NCBI GenBank assembly: GCA_900551915.1
Contig: URXT01000014.1
Location: 1 to 40,761, forward strand
Length of the DNA: 40,761 bases
Origin: an uncultured bacterium
GTDB taxonomy: Bacteria > Cyanobacteriota > Vampirovibrionia > Gastranaerophilales > Gastranaerophilaceae
Reading direction: 5' to 3'
In this document: one piece after another, positions 15,704 to 23,723 of the stretch
Numbering within the stretch: the first letter of the stretch is position 1
How the letters are laid out: each line of letters starts with the position of its first letter
The notes under the pieces: generated by a model
Database searches by the model: none
Told to the model about the DNA's origin: nothing
What the model saw: only the letters and a program-made list of their open reading frames with translations
Position numbers and translations under genes: made by a program

Positions 15704-15785
15704 AAAGCAAACCAATCACTAAAATTGTTGCAATAAAAGTCGCTCCGCCAACGTTAATTGTAAGATTTTGAATAAAAATTTCCAT
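15690..15785 (-). CDS. 31-aa single-span hydrophobic peptide (antisense small ORF)
   Basis: MEIFIQNLTINVGGATFIAT then ILVIGLLFKKR: a short hydrophilic start, one membrane segment and a basic end. AAAAAGGAGATAACAG gives a strong ribosome site before ATG 15785. It runs against the tail operon in the gap between E' and the tape measure gene, overlapping the last 14 nt of E'. Its build is like small type I toxin or holin-like peptides, but no antitoxin RNA can be shown. It could also be unexpressed. Confidence 0.45.
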   Translation of the reverse strand: MEIFIQNLTINVGGATFIATILVIGLLFKKR

Positions 15786-15902
15786 CTGTTATCTCCTTTT
15801 TAATTTAATTTAAAATTTGATCTCAGATAAAAATTTAAAAATTCTTTAAGAAGTTCTTTAAGAAAAAACTAATAGAAAATAACAAAGGAATTTTTATATT
15901 AA

Positions 15903-18278
15903 ATGCTTGACACAATGATGAAAGTTTCATTAACTTTAGTCGCTTTCGACAAAATGTCGAGGGTTATTCGTGATGCTGTAAACAAATCTAATGACGAGTT
16001 TGACAAACTACAGCAGAAAATCAAAAACACCTCAGATATGTTAGACAAACTCGGGCAGAATATGACAAAAGTCGGAGGTGCATTGACTCTTGCAGGGGGA
16101 GGACTTGCATATAAACTGGGAATTACGGAGGCTATTCCTGAAGCATTCCAGATGGAACACCGTTTAAGAGAACTTGGAAATGTAGGACAGTTATCCGCAA
16201 AACAGCTTGAGGATATGGATAAACGTCTTGCATCAATATCCCGTTATACAAACCAGATGCGGCCTGAAATTGCAGAAGGTTTGAATGTCCTTGTAGCTTC
16301 AGGTATTGATCCCACAAAAGCCCTTGATTATATGAATGTAATCGGCAGAACCGCAACTGGTGAACAGGCAGCTATTGCAGATATTTCAAGAACGGCATTT
16401 GCCGTAAGTGATAACTTAAAAGTTCCTATTGATGATTTGGCAAAGTCAATGGATATTCTTGCGATGTCCGGTAAAGAGGGTCGTTTTGAATTAAAGGATA
16501 TGGCTGCTGCATTTCCGAGTTTAACAGCCGGTGCTGCTATGCTAGGTATGAAAGGAACTCCTGCCGTTGCATCTTTAGGTGCCGCCCTGCAAGTCGCAAT
16601 GAAAGGTGCCGGCGAGGCATCTGAGGCAGCAAACAACTTAGAAAATTTTATTCAAAAAGTTACTTCGCCCCTTGCTGTAAAGAACTTTGAGGAAGTTTTC
16701 GGAGTCAATCTCAAACAGGTTCTTTTAGATGCGGCCGCTCAAGGTCGTGATCCAATCTTAGAAGTAATCGAAATGATGAAAGAACTCTCCGGCGGAGATG
16801 TGTTTAAAGTTTCGGAAGTCTTTCAGGATAAACAGGTCTTAAACTTTATAAAACCTATGATGCAGAATCTTGATGAATATAAACGAATTAAAGCATCTGC
16901 ATTAAGTGCCGAGGGTGTTGTTGATTCCGATTTTGAACACATGATGGAAACAACAAACGAACAGTTCAAACTCTTAAAAATTAATATGAAAGAGCTTGTA
17001 TTCCCTCATCTTCACAAGCCTATAGAGTTAATAAATAATCTCCTGACAAAAATAAATAATAATCCTCTGTTACAAAAAGGTTTATTTGGGGCGATTATAG
17101 GAACAATAGGACTAGGGATTCTTTTAACCGTTCTTGGTACGGCAACAATAATCATTGGAAAGTTTGTCGGAATGTACGGAACATTCCTCAAGTATGCCAG
17201 AGATTTAACTCCTGTTTTAGTACAAAACTCGCAAAAACTCATGCAATTTTTAGGATTGAATTCTGCAACAAGCGGTGGTTTTATCGGAAATATTGCACAA
17301 CTTGATAAAAATTTGCGTAATGGATTAATTAACGGAATAAAAACTCTGCCTGCAAATATTTCTAAGTCAGCCCTATCACTAAAAGACTGGACAGTCACAT
17401 CAATAAAAGCAATGCCGGCTAATTTTATCAACGGTTTAAAGGCGTTCAAAACAGGTTTTTTAAGTATTCCAAACCTGATTAAAAATGCGATTATCGCATT
17501 CAGAGCATTTTCTGTTACTTTGCTTACATCTCCTCTCGGTTGGATTGCTCTTGCAATAGGAGTTGTGGCTCTTGTTATTTACAAATACTGGAAACCGATT
17601 TCAGGATTCTTTAAAGGTATGTGGCAGGGATTAAAAGAAGGTTTACAGCCATTAATGCCGTTATTCCAGAGAATGGGGAAAGCACTCTCGCCTATTCTTG
17701 CACCTATAAAAGCCATTGTTGATTGGTTCAAAAAACTAATCAAACCTGTAGAAGATACAGGCGGTGCTGCTGAAAAAATGGGCGTTCGATTTGGTAAAGC
17801 CATTGCTAATATAATCGTGAAGTTGGTTGAACTTGTCACAAAAGCATTTGAATTCGGAAGTAAAATCACGAGTATGCTTGCCGCAGGGATTATGTCCGGC
17901 ATTGCTAAAGTAAAAGGCTGCATTTCTCAAGTTGCTCAAGTTATAAGAGACCATCTGCCTCATTCCCCTGCAAAGACTGGGCCGCTTAAAGATTTGCACA
18001 AGGTAAAAATTGTTGAAACTATTGCATCAACATTAAAACCATTGCCTCTCCAAAATGCGATGACTAAGACCTTGGGTGTATTTTCAGGGGGTTTCAAAGC
18101 CAACGTGAGAGGTCGCACATCTACTCCGGCATCCATTGTTGTAACCTATAACCCAACAATCACAATTTCAGGCTCTGAATCAAAAGAAGAGTTTTTGAAG
18201 ATGCTCAAAAAACATAAGGACGAAGTTGTGAACATTATTAAAAGAGAGTTTGAACGTAAGGAACGTGTTGCCTATTAA
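15903..18278 (+). CDS. Tail tape measure protein
   Basis: 791 aa, the longest gene, after the tail chaperone as expected. An N-terminal coiled coil (DKLQQKIKNTSDMLDKLGQNMTKVG) leads into the TP901-type domain (TGEQAAIADISRTAFAVSDNLKV). Hydrophobic spans near residues 390-420 and 545-560 (LTSPLGWIALAIGVVALVIYKYW) and a C-terminal MKEL/HSPAKTGPLKDLHK block are typical. It sets tail length and is ejected with DNA. Start ATG 15903 has only a weak site; ATG 15915 is an alternative. Its stop codon abuts repeat R3. Confidence 0.94.
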   Translation: MLDTMMKVSLTLVAFDKMSRVIRDAVNKSNDEFDKLQQKIKNTSDMLDKLGQNMTKVGGALTLAGGGLAYKLGITEAIPEAFQMEHRLRELGNVGQLSAKQLEDMDKRLASISRYTNQMRPEIAEGLNVLVASGIDPTKALDYMNVIGRTATGEQAAIADISRTAFAVSDNLKVPIDDLAKSMDILAMSGKEGRFELKDMAAAFPSLTAGAAMLGMKGTPAVASLGAALQVAMKGAGEASEAANNLENFIQKVTSPLAVKNFEEVFGVNLKQVLLDAAAQGRDPILEVIEMMKELSGGDVFKVSEVFQDKQVLNFIKPMMQNLDEYKRIKASALSAEGVVDSDFEHMMETTNEQFKLLKINMKELVFPHLHKPIELINNLLTKINNNPLLQKGLFGAIIGTIGLGILLTVLGTATIIIGKFVGMYGTFLKYARDLTPVLVQNSQKLMQFLGLNSATSGGFIGNIAQLDKNLRNGLINGIKTLPANISKSALSLKDWTVTSIKAMPANFINGLKAFKTGFLSIPNLIKNAIIAFRAFSVTLLTSPLGWIALAIGVVALVIYKYWKPISGFFKGMWQGLKEGLQPLMPLFQRMGKALSPILAPIKAIVDWFKKLIKPVEDTGGAAEKMGVRFGKAIANIIVKLVELVTKAFEFGSKITSMLAAGIMSGIAKVKGCISQVAQVIRDHLPHSPAKTGPLKDLHKVKIVETIASTLKPLPLQNAMTKTLGVFSGGFKANVRGRTSTPASIVVTYNPTITISGSESKEEFLKMLKKHKDEVVNIIKREFERKERVAY

Positions 18279-18366
18279 ATGCGTAAGCAGTGTGTGAAGC
18301 ACGAAGTGCGTAACCGTTCTATGCCGCCGTAGGAACGCAACGAACGTAGTGAGTGAGTACCACAGG
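18279..18366 (+). repeat. GC-rich intercistronic repeat, copy R3
   Basis: Starts with ATGCGTAAGC right after the tape measure stop and ends GTACCACAGG just before gene U. It shares TGTGTGAAGC, CGTAACCGTTC, CGTAGGAACGC and the terminal ACCACAGG with R1 and R2, in the same orientation relative to transcription although on the other strand of the window. It lacks the inner hairpin segment, so it is about 25 bp shorter. Confidence 0.85.
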
Positions 18367-18385
18367 CGGAAAAGGAGTTTTAAAA

Positions 18386-18805
18386 TTGTTCGCTCAACTT
18401 GGAGACATAAAATTTGAATTAATAACTTATTTCAACGGATTAAATGAAACCGTATCCTACAATTATGCCCAACACGACCGTATTGAAAATAAACCCATTC
18501 TGCAATTTTTAGGAAAAAATTTGCAAGAAGAAAATATAAAATTAAACTTCCATCGCAATTTCTGCGTGCCGGAAGATGAGATAAAAAATTTAAAAGATGT
18601 CGCAGATGCGGCAACCCCTTTGAAATTCATCAAAGGAAACGGTGAATATGTCGGTGTTTTCGTTATTGATGAAATCGGACAAACCACAGAACAAGCCTCA
18701 CCGGAGGGAGATTTGATGTCGGTTCAGGTCGATGTCCGACTAAGAGAATACACCGGAAAAATTCCTGAAGATAAAAAAGAAAATAAAGGGTTCAAAAAGA
18801 AATGA
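18386..18805 (+). CDS. P2 gpU-like tail terminator protein
   Basis: 139 aa from TTG 18386, which has AAGGAG at ideal distance; an upstream GTG at 18353 lies within repeat R3 and would add 11 artificial residues. The protein begins MFAQLGDIKFELITYFNGLN and contains PILQFLGKNLQEENIKLNFHRNFC and FVIDEIGQTTEQASPEGDLMSVQVDVRLREY, characteristic of gpU. It caps the tail end. ATGA overlap with gpX follows. Confidence 0.88.
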   Translation: MFAQLGDIKFELITYFNGLNETVSYNYAQHDRIENKPILQFLGKNLQEENIKLNFHRNFCVPEDEIKNLKDVADAATPLKFIKGNGEYVGVFVIDEIGQTTEQASPEGDLMSVQVDVRLREYTGKIPEDKKENKGFKKK

Positions 18806-19017
18806 CGGAATATTACACCTATATCACTCGTGATGGCGACCGTTGGGATATGATTTCTCAGAAATATTACAGTAATCCGAATTTGTATGAGGAGATTATA
18901 AAAGCGAACCCGGAAATCCCGATTCAACCTGTCTTGGATGCAGGAATAAAACTCAAAATACCAGTCCTTGAAGAATCAGAAACAATACAATTTGAACTAC
19001 CCCCTTGGAAGAGATAA
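18802..19017 (+). CDS. P2 gpX-like tail protein (LysM fold)
   Basis: 71 aa: YYTYITRDGDRWDMISQKYY and PNLYEEIIKANPEIPIQPVL then GIKLKIPVL. This is the LysM-like gpX family of small tail proteins. It overlaps gpU by 4 nt (ATGA). In P2, X is far from D; here it is followed by the Abi cassette and then gene D. Confidence 0.9.
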   Translation: MTEYYTYITRDGDRWDMISQKYYSNPNLYEEIIKANPEIPIQPVLDAGIKLKIPVLEESETIQFELPPWKR

Positions 19018-19043
19018 ACTTACCCCCATTTTGTACTTTGAAA

Positions 19044-19069
19044 ATTAAATAATTACTGAATAGCTTATT
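19044..19069 (+). repeat. Left inverted repeat of the Abi cassette
   Basis: The 26 bp from 19044 to 19069 pair with the complement of 19886-19912, 23-24 of 26 positions matching (core ATTAAATAATTACTGAAT). The two arms flank only the Abi gene, its promoter and its terminator, which suggests the gene moved in as a unit. No transposase lies inside. Confidence 0.75.
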
Positions 19070-19080
19070 TGTAGTATAAT
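19053..19080 (+). promoter_or_regulatory. Promoter of the Abi gene (leaderless transcript)
   Basis: A perfect -10 TATAAT at 19075-19080 with a weak -35 TTACTG at 19053-19058 (16-bp spacer). The ATG begins 7 nt after the -10, so transcription should start at or near the A of the start codon. No ribosome binding site is present, consistent with a leaderless mRNA. Confidence 0.6.
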
Positions 19081-19086
19081 CTAGGC

Positions 19087-19782
19087 ATGATTAAAGAAGA
19101 TGAATTGAAAAGATATGAGTCTACTTATAGTGCAGAAAGACTATCTTCTTTTGCTTATTCTGAATTTGATACTATTCAGGATGTTGTGACCAATTACAAG
19201 AACAACATACAAATCTCACAGGCAATTTATCCTGAATTATGTACATTAGAAGTTATTTTAAGAAATTCTATTAACAATATTTTAAAAAAGTATATTTCTG
19301 AGACTTGGATAGAAGATGAAATAAACAATAATGTGCTGCTTGATGCAAGTGAGTATAAAACATTGCTTAAAGCGTATAATGATACAAAAGATGAATGTAT
19401 AACTGCCACAAAAGTTTTTACAATAGGGAAAGTTGTTGCCAATCTTAATTTTGGATTTTGGACTAACTTATGTGTAAAAAAATATAATTCAAAAATCTGG
19501 AATAAACCAAAATGTTTTTATGGTGTATTTGTAAATTATCCCAATAAACACTCAATTAATTATATTGCTAAGAAACTATATACAATAAGAAGGTTCAGAA
19601 ATCGGGTATTTCATTATGAAAAAATATTTAAATATCCTAATAGAACTCTTAGTGTGTATAATGATATTCTTGAAATGCTTTCTTTTCTCACTGAGGATAA
19701 GTTAGAAATATTAAAACAGACATCTACGTTTTTAAATACATATAATTCATTAATGCAAAAAGCTGCTAACGAAAAAACCTAG
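19087..19782 (+). CDS. Abi-family (Abi_2/AbiD-F-like) abortive infection protein, HEPN
   Basis: 231 aa, with the Abi_2 layout: PELCTLEVILRNSINNIL near the middle, FGFWTNLC and the HEPN RNase motif R-x4-H in RRFRNRVFHYE. Abi proteins of this group kill or arrest the cell on infection by another phage, likely by cutting RNA. It is inserted between tail genes X and D but has its own promoter, terminator and flanking inverted repeats, and is more AT-rich than its neighbours. That marks it as a moron expressed in the lysogen to exclude competitors. Confidence 0.87.
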   Translation: MIKEDELKRYESTYSAERLSSFAYSEFDTIQDVVTNYKNNIQISQAIYPELCTLEVILRNSINNILKKYISETWIEDEINNNVLLDASEYKTLLKAYNDTKDECITATKVFTIGKVVANLNFGFWTNLCVKKYNSKIWNKPKCFYGVFVNYPNKHSINYIAKKLYTIRRFRNRVFHYEKIFKYPNRTLSVYNDILEMLSFLTEDKLEILKQTSTFLNTYNSLMQKAANEKT

Positions 19783-19819
19783 GCTTCTATGCATAAATGC
19801 AGGGAGAACTTCCTAGGTT
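19776..19819 (+). terminator. Compound hairpin after the Abi gene
   Basis: AACCTAGG (19776-19783) pairs with CCTAGGTT (19812-19819), and inside them TTCT/AGAA and TGCAT/ATGCA extend the stem. It starts in the last codons of the gene and is followed by an AT-rich, not strictly U-rich, stretch. Likely terminator of the cassette. Confidence 0.6.
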
Positions 19820-19885
19820 GTACATTATTATTATTTACTATAATTCAGTTTTTGTCAAGTGTTCAGCCGATTTTTATTGCGAATT

Positions 19886-19912
19886 AATAAGTTTATTCAG
19901 TAATTATTTAAT
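19886..19912 (-). repeat. Right inverted repeat of the Abi cassette
   Basis: Reverse complement of 19044-19069 with few mismatches (AGC versus AAA in the middle). It ends about 23 bp before gene D. A 17-bp direct similarity (TTGAAAATTAAATAATT at 19038 versus TTGAAAGATTAAATAATG near 19919) also brackets the cassette and may be an insertion duplication. Confidence 0.75.
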
Positions 19913-19934
19913 CCAATAATTGAAAGATTAAATA

Positions 19935-20903
19935 ATGCTTGTACCTATTTTTGAATTATTTTATGAAAAAAAGAATATAACAAAAGACGTTTCCCCGTAT
20001 GTTACCTCTATCGAATACACAGATGTTGAACATGGAGAGTCTGACGAGCTTCAGATAACATTTGAAGATTCAGAAAAACTATGGCAGGGTGCGTGGATAC
20101 CTACTAAAGGTGATGCTTTGCGTGCATATATAGGTTACGAGACGGAAAAACTATTGAATTGCGGAGTTTTTGAAATTGATGAACTGGAATACGATACTCC
20201 GCCGGATGTTATTACAGTAAAAGGTCTTGCCACCGGCATTAAAAAGCCTTTAAGACAAAAGAACTCTCAAGGTTATGAAAATAAAACCCTCAAACAAATA
20301 GCAAAAGAGATTGCCGATAAGCATGGATACACTTTAGTCGGAGAAGTTGCAGATATTCGTGTTGATAGAATTACTCAAAATAAAGAACGTGATTTGACAT
20401 TCCTCACTAAACTTGCGGAAGAATACGGCTACATCTTCAAAATTGCTGAAAATAACCTTGTTTTCTATGATGTCAAAAAACTCAAAGGAGCAAATTCTAC
20501 TCAGATATTTTATAAATCAGATTTACTGCATATAAATCTCAGGGAAAAAACTTCTCAAAAATATAAAGCAGTTCAGGTTTCATACTTCAATCCTAAAAAG
20601 AAAAAAGTTGTTAAAGCTACTGCCCGAAATGAAAATGTCAAAAAAGGCGATACTTTAAAGATTACCGTTCGGTGTTCTGACAGAAAGCAGGCTATTGCAA
20701 AAGCTCAGGCAGCACTCTCAACTGCTGACACTAAAATCGAGGGTTCTCTTGAATTTACAGGAAATCCGTATTTGATTGCAGGGTCAAATATTGAACTAAA
20801 GGGAGTCGGACATTTTTCAGGCAAATACCACATTAAGCAAGCCCGGCATGTAATCGATAGGTCTGGCGGTTACAGAACATTTTGTGAGGTTGAATCGTGT
20901 TAA
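19935..20903 (+). CDS. P2 gpD-like baseplate hub (phage late control D family)
   Basis: 322 aa. It has the gpD/gp27-like features: VPIFELFYEKKNITKDVSPYV at the start, GESDELQITFEDSEKLWQG, TVKGLATGIKKPLRQKNS and EYGYIFKIAENNLVFYD, then HFSGKYHIKQARHVIDRSGGY. It forms the central baseplate hub with gpV. ATG 19935 lacks a clear ribosome site, possibly because the Abi cassette replaced its upstream region. Overlaps gpV by 7 nt. Confidence 0.92.
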   Translation: MLVPIFELFYEKKNITKDVSPYVTSIEYTDVEHGESDELQITFEDSEKLWQGAWIPTKGDALRAYIGYETEKLLNCGVFEIDELEYDTPPDVITVKGLATGIKKPLRQKNSQGYENKTLKQIAKEIADKHGYTLVGEVADIRVDRITQNKERDLTFLTKLAEEYGYIFKIAENNLVFYDVKKLKGANSTQIFYKSDLLHINLREKTSQKYKAVQVSYFNPKKKKVVKATARNENVKKGDTLKITVRCSDRKQAIAKAQAALSTADTKIEGSLEFTGNPYLIAGSNIELKGVGHFSGKYHIKQARHVIDRSGGYRTFCEVESC

Positions 20904-21406
20904 GGTTTGGAATTGTATCGCAAATTGATCCAATAAATGTTCAGGCTCGTGTAAGTTTTGAAGATGATGAGTCAACATCTTTTTGGCTTCCAATTCTTCA
21001 AACAAAAACATTGAAAGATAAATTTTATGCAATGCCGGATATCGGGGAACAAGTTGCCTGCCTTATGGATGAAAATTCTGAGGACGGAGTAATCCTCGGA
21101 GCGATTTATTCAACTGAAGATGTTTCAGCCACGCAAAGTGAAAAGCAATTATCTGTGAATCTTGAAGACGGCTCATATATAAATGCTGATAAAGAAAATC
21201 AGACACTCACCGTTGCTTTTTCAAAAATGAAATTAATCGGAAATATAGAACACGAGGGAACTTTCACAAACACCGCAGGAATAAAATCCAATGCGGATAT
21301 TACTGACAAAACCTCATCAATGCAAGCAATGAGAGATACATATAATCCTCATACGCACACAGGCAATCAAGGAAAAGCAACTTCTGCACCTAATAAAACA
21401 ATGTAA
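20897..21406 (+). CDS. P2 gpV-like baseplate spike
   Basis: 169 aa from GTG 20897, overlapping gene D. N-terminal OB-type domain (GIVSQIDPINVQARVSFEDDE, PDIGEQVACLMDEN, GVILGAIYS) followed by a short beta-helix. The C-terminus carries HTHTGN and GKATSAPNK, the usual His-containing metal-binding tip. It is the membrane-puncturing spike. Confidence 0.93.
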   Translation: MLRFGIVSQIDPINVQARVSFEDDESTSFWLPILQTKTLKDKFYAMPDIGEQVACLMDENSEDGVILGAIYSTEDVSATQSEKQLSVNLEDGSYINADKENQTLTVAFSKMKLIGNIEHEGTFTNTAGIKSNADITDKTSSMQAMRDTYNPHTHTGNQGKATSAPNKTM

Positions 21407-21601
21407 TCAATCATCAAGATGACGACAGAAGAGCCAATAAATAAGCCCAATAAAAGGGCAAACATACATTCCAACAGTAATTTGAGACTGAACCTTCCTA
21501 ACCATCATTGGATTTGGACTTGTACTCAGTTGATAAAAAATTATTGAAGCAATAATCCCCAAAACAGTAAAAACGATTAACTTTATAGTCGATTTTTTCA
21601 T
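21407..21601 (-). CDS. Small two-span membrane protein, opposite to tail operon
   Basis: 64 aa with two hydrophobic spans (IKLIVFTVLGIIASIIFY and ITVGMYVCPFIGLIYWLF) and a positively charged N-terminus. Its stop codon touches that of gene V, so it fills the V-W gap precisely, antiparallel to the operon. No ribosome site is obvious before ATG 21601. Small membrane proteins in such positions are often superinfection-exclusion factors; here that is only inference. Confidence 0.55.
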   Translation of the reverse strand: MKKSTIKLIVFTVLGIIASIIFYQLSTSPNPMMVRKVQSQITVGMYVCPFIGLIYWLFCRHLDD

Positions 21602-21621
21602 AACAAAATACTACCACAAAT

Positions 21622-21993
21622 ATGACAAACTTAAATGAAATCACCTACGTTGACTGGCAATTAAAACTCAACGCAATCGGCGGTGTTGCCGAGGGTGCTG
21701 ATGATATTAACCAGTGCATCGCAATTATACTTCTAACTAAAAAAGGCTCTGTACCTCATCGTCCGACCTTCGGTTCGGACATATATAAATACATTGATTA
21801 CCCCATAAACGAAGCAACTCCAAATATTGTACGTGAGGCGACAGATGCAATCACTATGTGGGAAACCCGCATAAAAATTAATTCTATCGAGGTCGAGATA
21901 GAAGAATCCATTTTAACCGTAAAAGTCGAATGGACATTAAAAGATTCAAACGCAAACGGAGTTGCGGAGGTTAGTTATGACACAACTGCCTGA
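21622..21993 (+). CDS. P2 gpW/T4 gp25-like baseplate wedge protein
   Basis: 123 aa with the gp25-lysozyme-like signature QCIAIILLTKKGSVPHRPTFGSDIYKYIDYPINEA and a C-terminal beta region. It starts the baseplate wedge and sheath nucleation. It overlaps gpJ by 17 nt. The ribosome site is weak. Confidence 0.93.
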   Translation: MTNLNEITYVDWQLKLNAIGGVAEGADDINQCIAIILLTKKGSVPHRPTFGSDIYKYIDYPINEATPNIVREATDAITMWETRIKINSIEVEIEESILTVKVEWTLKDSNANGVAEVSYDTTA

Positions 21994-23086
21994 ACCTAAT
22001 TTTATCGAACGTGATCCCGATGTTGTTACAAAAGAATGGATTGCCGCTTATGAAGAAAAATCCGGCAAAGTTCTTCAGCCTGCACAAATTGAACGCTTGA
22101 TGATTGATGTCGGTGCATATCGTGAAACCGTTTTGAGGATGAAAATTCAGGAAACTGCGAAACAAAATCTTTTGAGTTATGCACCGTTAGAAGTTTTGGA
22201 ACATATAGGCGAACCTTTTGGAGTAACCAAACTTCTTGCAAATTATTCCCATACGATCTTAAAATTTTCAGTTGATGAGGCATTGGATTTTGATTTCAAG
22301 ATTGATGCAGGGTGTGAAGTTGAAACTAAAGACGGCTTATTCATATTCCAAACAACTGAAGCGGTTACGTTAAAAGCCGGAGAAACTTCAATTACAGCAG
22401 AGGCTATATGTGAAACCCCGGGAAGTGCATCTAATAACTACACGATTGGCTCAATAAATAACCTTATAACTCCACTAAGTTACATCTCAACCGTTGAAAA
22501 CATAACTATTTCAAGCGGAGGAGTGGATGATGAAACTGCTGATAGTTTAAGAGAACGCATACGGCAATCTCCTGAACAATTTTCAAATGCGGGCAGTAAA
22601 GGGGCATATCGTTTTCATACTTTATCTGCTCACCAATCAATAATAGACGTTGCAATAACTTCTCCAAGTCCGGGAATTGTGAATGTTTATCCTTTGACTA
22701 AGGACGGAAATCCTACAGAAGAAATTTTACAAATTGTCAGAAATTACTTGAGTGATAGTAAAATCCGCCCTCTTACTGACTGTGTAAAAGTAATTTCTGC
22801 TGAGAATGTTGATTTTTCAATAAAGGCAAACATTATTCTATATATTGATGCGGATTCGGCTACAGTTAAAAATACTATTGATGCCAAAATGCGTGAGTAT
22901 AAGGTCTCTTTATCTGAAAAATTAGGGAAAAATGTTGTTCAGACGCAGATCATATCTATATTAAACACCATTTACGGGGTATTCAAAGTTGAACTTGAAA
23001 CTCCGAAAGATATAGATATCAAGGAATATCAATGGGCAAATTTGATAAATTATGACATAACAATCGGAGGATATGCTGATGAGTAG
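21977..23086 (+). CDS. P2 gpJ-like baseplate protein
   Basis: 369 aa from ATG 21977, preceded by CGGAGG; a TTG at 21962 is less likely. Family blocks: TQLPEPNFIERDPDVVTKEW, SYAPLEVLEHIGEPFGV, the central AICETPGSASNNYTIGSIN, SGGVDDETADSLRERIRQSPEQFSNAGSKGAYRFH and ISPSPGIVNVYPL-like text. It builds the baseplate wedge with W and I. Overlaps gpI. Confidence 0.94.
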   Translation: MTQLPEPNFIERDPDVVTKEWIAAYEEKSGKVLQPAQIERLMIDVGAYRETVLRMKIQETAKQNLLSYAPLEVLEHIGEPFGVTKLLANYSHTILKFSVDEALDFDFKIDAGCEVETKDGLFIFQTTEAVTLKAGETSITAEAICETPGSASNNYTIGSINNLITPLSYISTVENITISSGGVDDETADSLRERIRQSPEQFSNAGSKGAYRFHTLSAHQSIIDVAITSPSPGIVNVYPLTKDGNPTEEILQIVRNYLSDSKIRPLTDCVKVISAENVDFSIKANIILYIDADSATVKNTIDAKMREYKVSLSEKLGKNVVQTQIISILNTIYGVFKVELETPKDIDIKEYQWANLINYDITIGGYADE

Positions 23087-23723
23087 CGAATTTTGGCAAG
23101 AGTGGAGCGAAGCGGAACTCGCCCCTGTGAACAACCTGACGAAGCGGAGCAATTCAACAGAATTGCAAAGCGAAGTACAAAGGTTGAGAACCGCCAATAA
23201 TTCAAGAAATTTGGCACCGATTGATGATATTAATTTAAAGATTTTTGATGAAATTTGTGAAGAACGCTACGCAAAACTAAAACTGGATGTTTTAAATTTG
23301 ACAAACATTGATACAATTCCGTCAGATGTTCTGCCTCATTTAGCAGAACAGTATCATATAACCGGCGATGAAGGATGGATTTTTTGTAAAACGGAAGCGG
23401 AAAAGCGTGCATTATTGAAGAATGCAATTCAATTACATAAATATCGTGGTACTAAATACGCAATTATAAGTGCACTTGAAGTTTTAGATTTGAGGGCAGA
23501 TATTGCGGAATGGTTTGAATATAACGGAGAACCATTTTTCTTTAAAGTTTTTGTAGATTTAGAAACAAGTTATGAGTCGGACTTGGAAACACGCATTGTA
23601 AATATAATCAATGCACATAAAAATGTTCGTTCATGGCTAGAAAAACTTACAATTTATCTCACACAAACAGCAGTTTTACCAATAGCAAGTTATATTTTGA
23701 CAAGCGAGGAGGTTACAATATGA
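23079..23723 (+). CDS. P2 gpI-like baseplate/tail protein
   Basis: 214 aa from ATG 23079, eight bases after GGAGG; an ATG at 23073 is too close to the site. Conserved gpI part begins about residue 45 (NLAPIDDINLKIFDEICEERYAKL), then LPHLAEQYHITGDEGWI and HKYRGTKYAIISALEVL. The first 40 residues come from GC-richer DNA with repeated GCGAAGCG-type words (23096-23170), which look like an in-frame repeat insertion. The C-terminus overlaps the tail-fibre gene by 4 nt. Confidence 0.88.
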   Translation: MSSEFWQEWSEAELAPVNNLTKRSNSTELQSEVQRLRTANNSRNLAPIDDINLKIFDEICEERYAKLKLDVLNLTNIDTIPSDVLPHLAEQYHITGDEGWIFCKTEAEKRALLKNAIQLHKYRGTKYAIISALEVLDLRADIAEWFEYNGEPFFFKVFVDLETSYESDLETRIVNIINAHKNVRSWLEKLTIYLTQTAVLPIASYILTSEEVTI

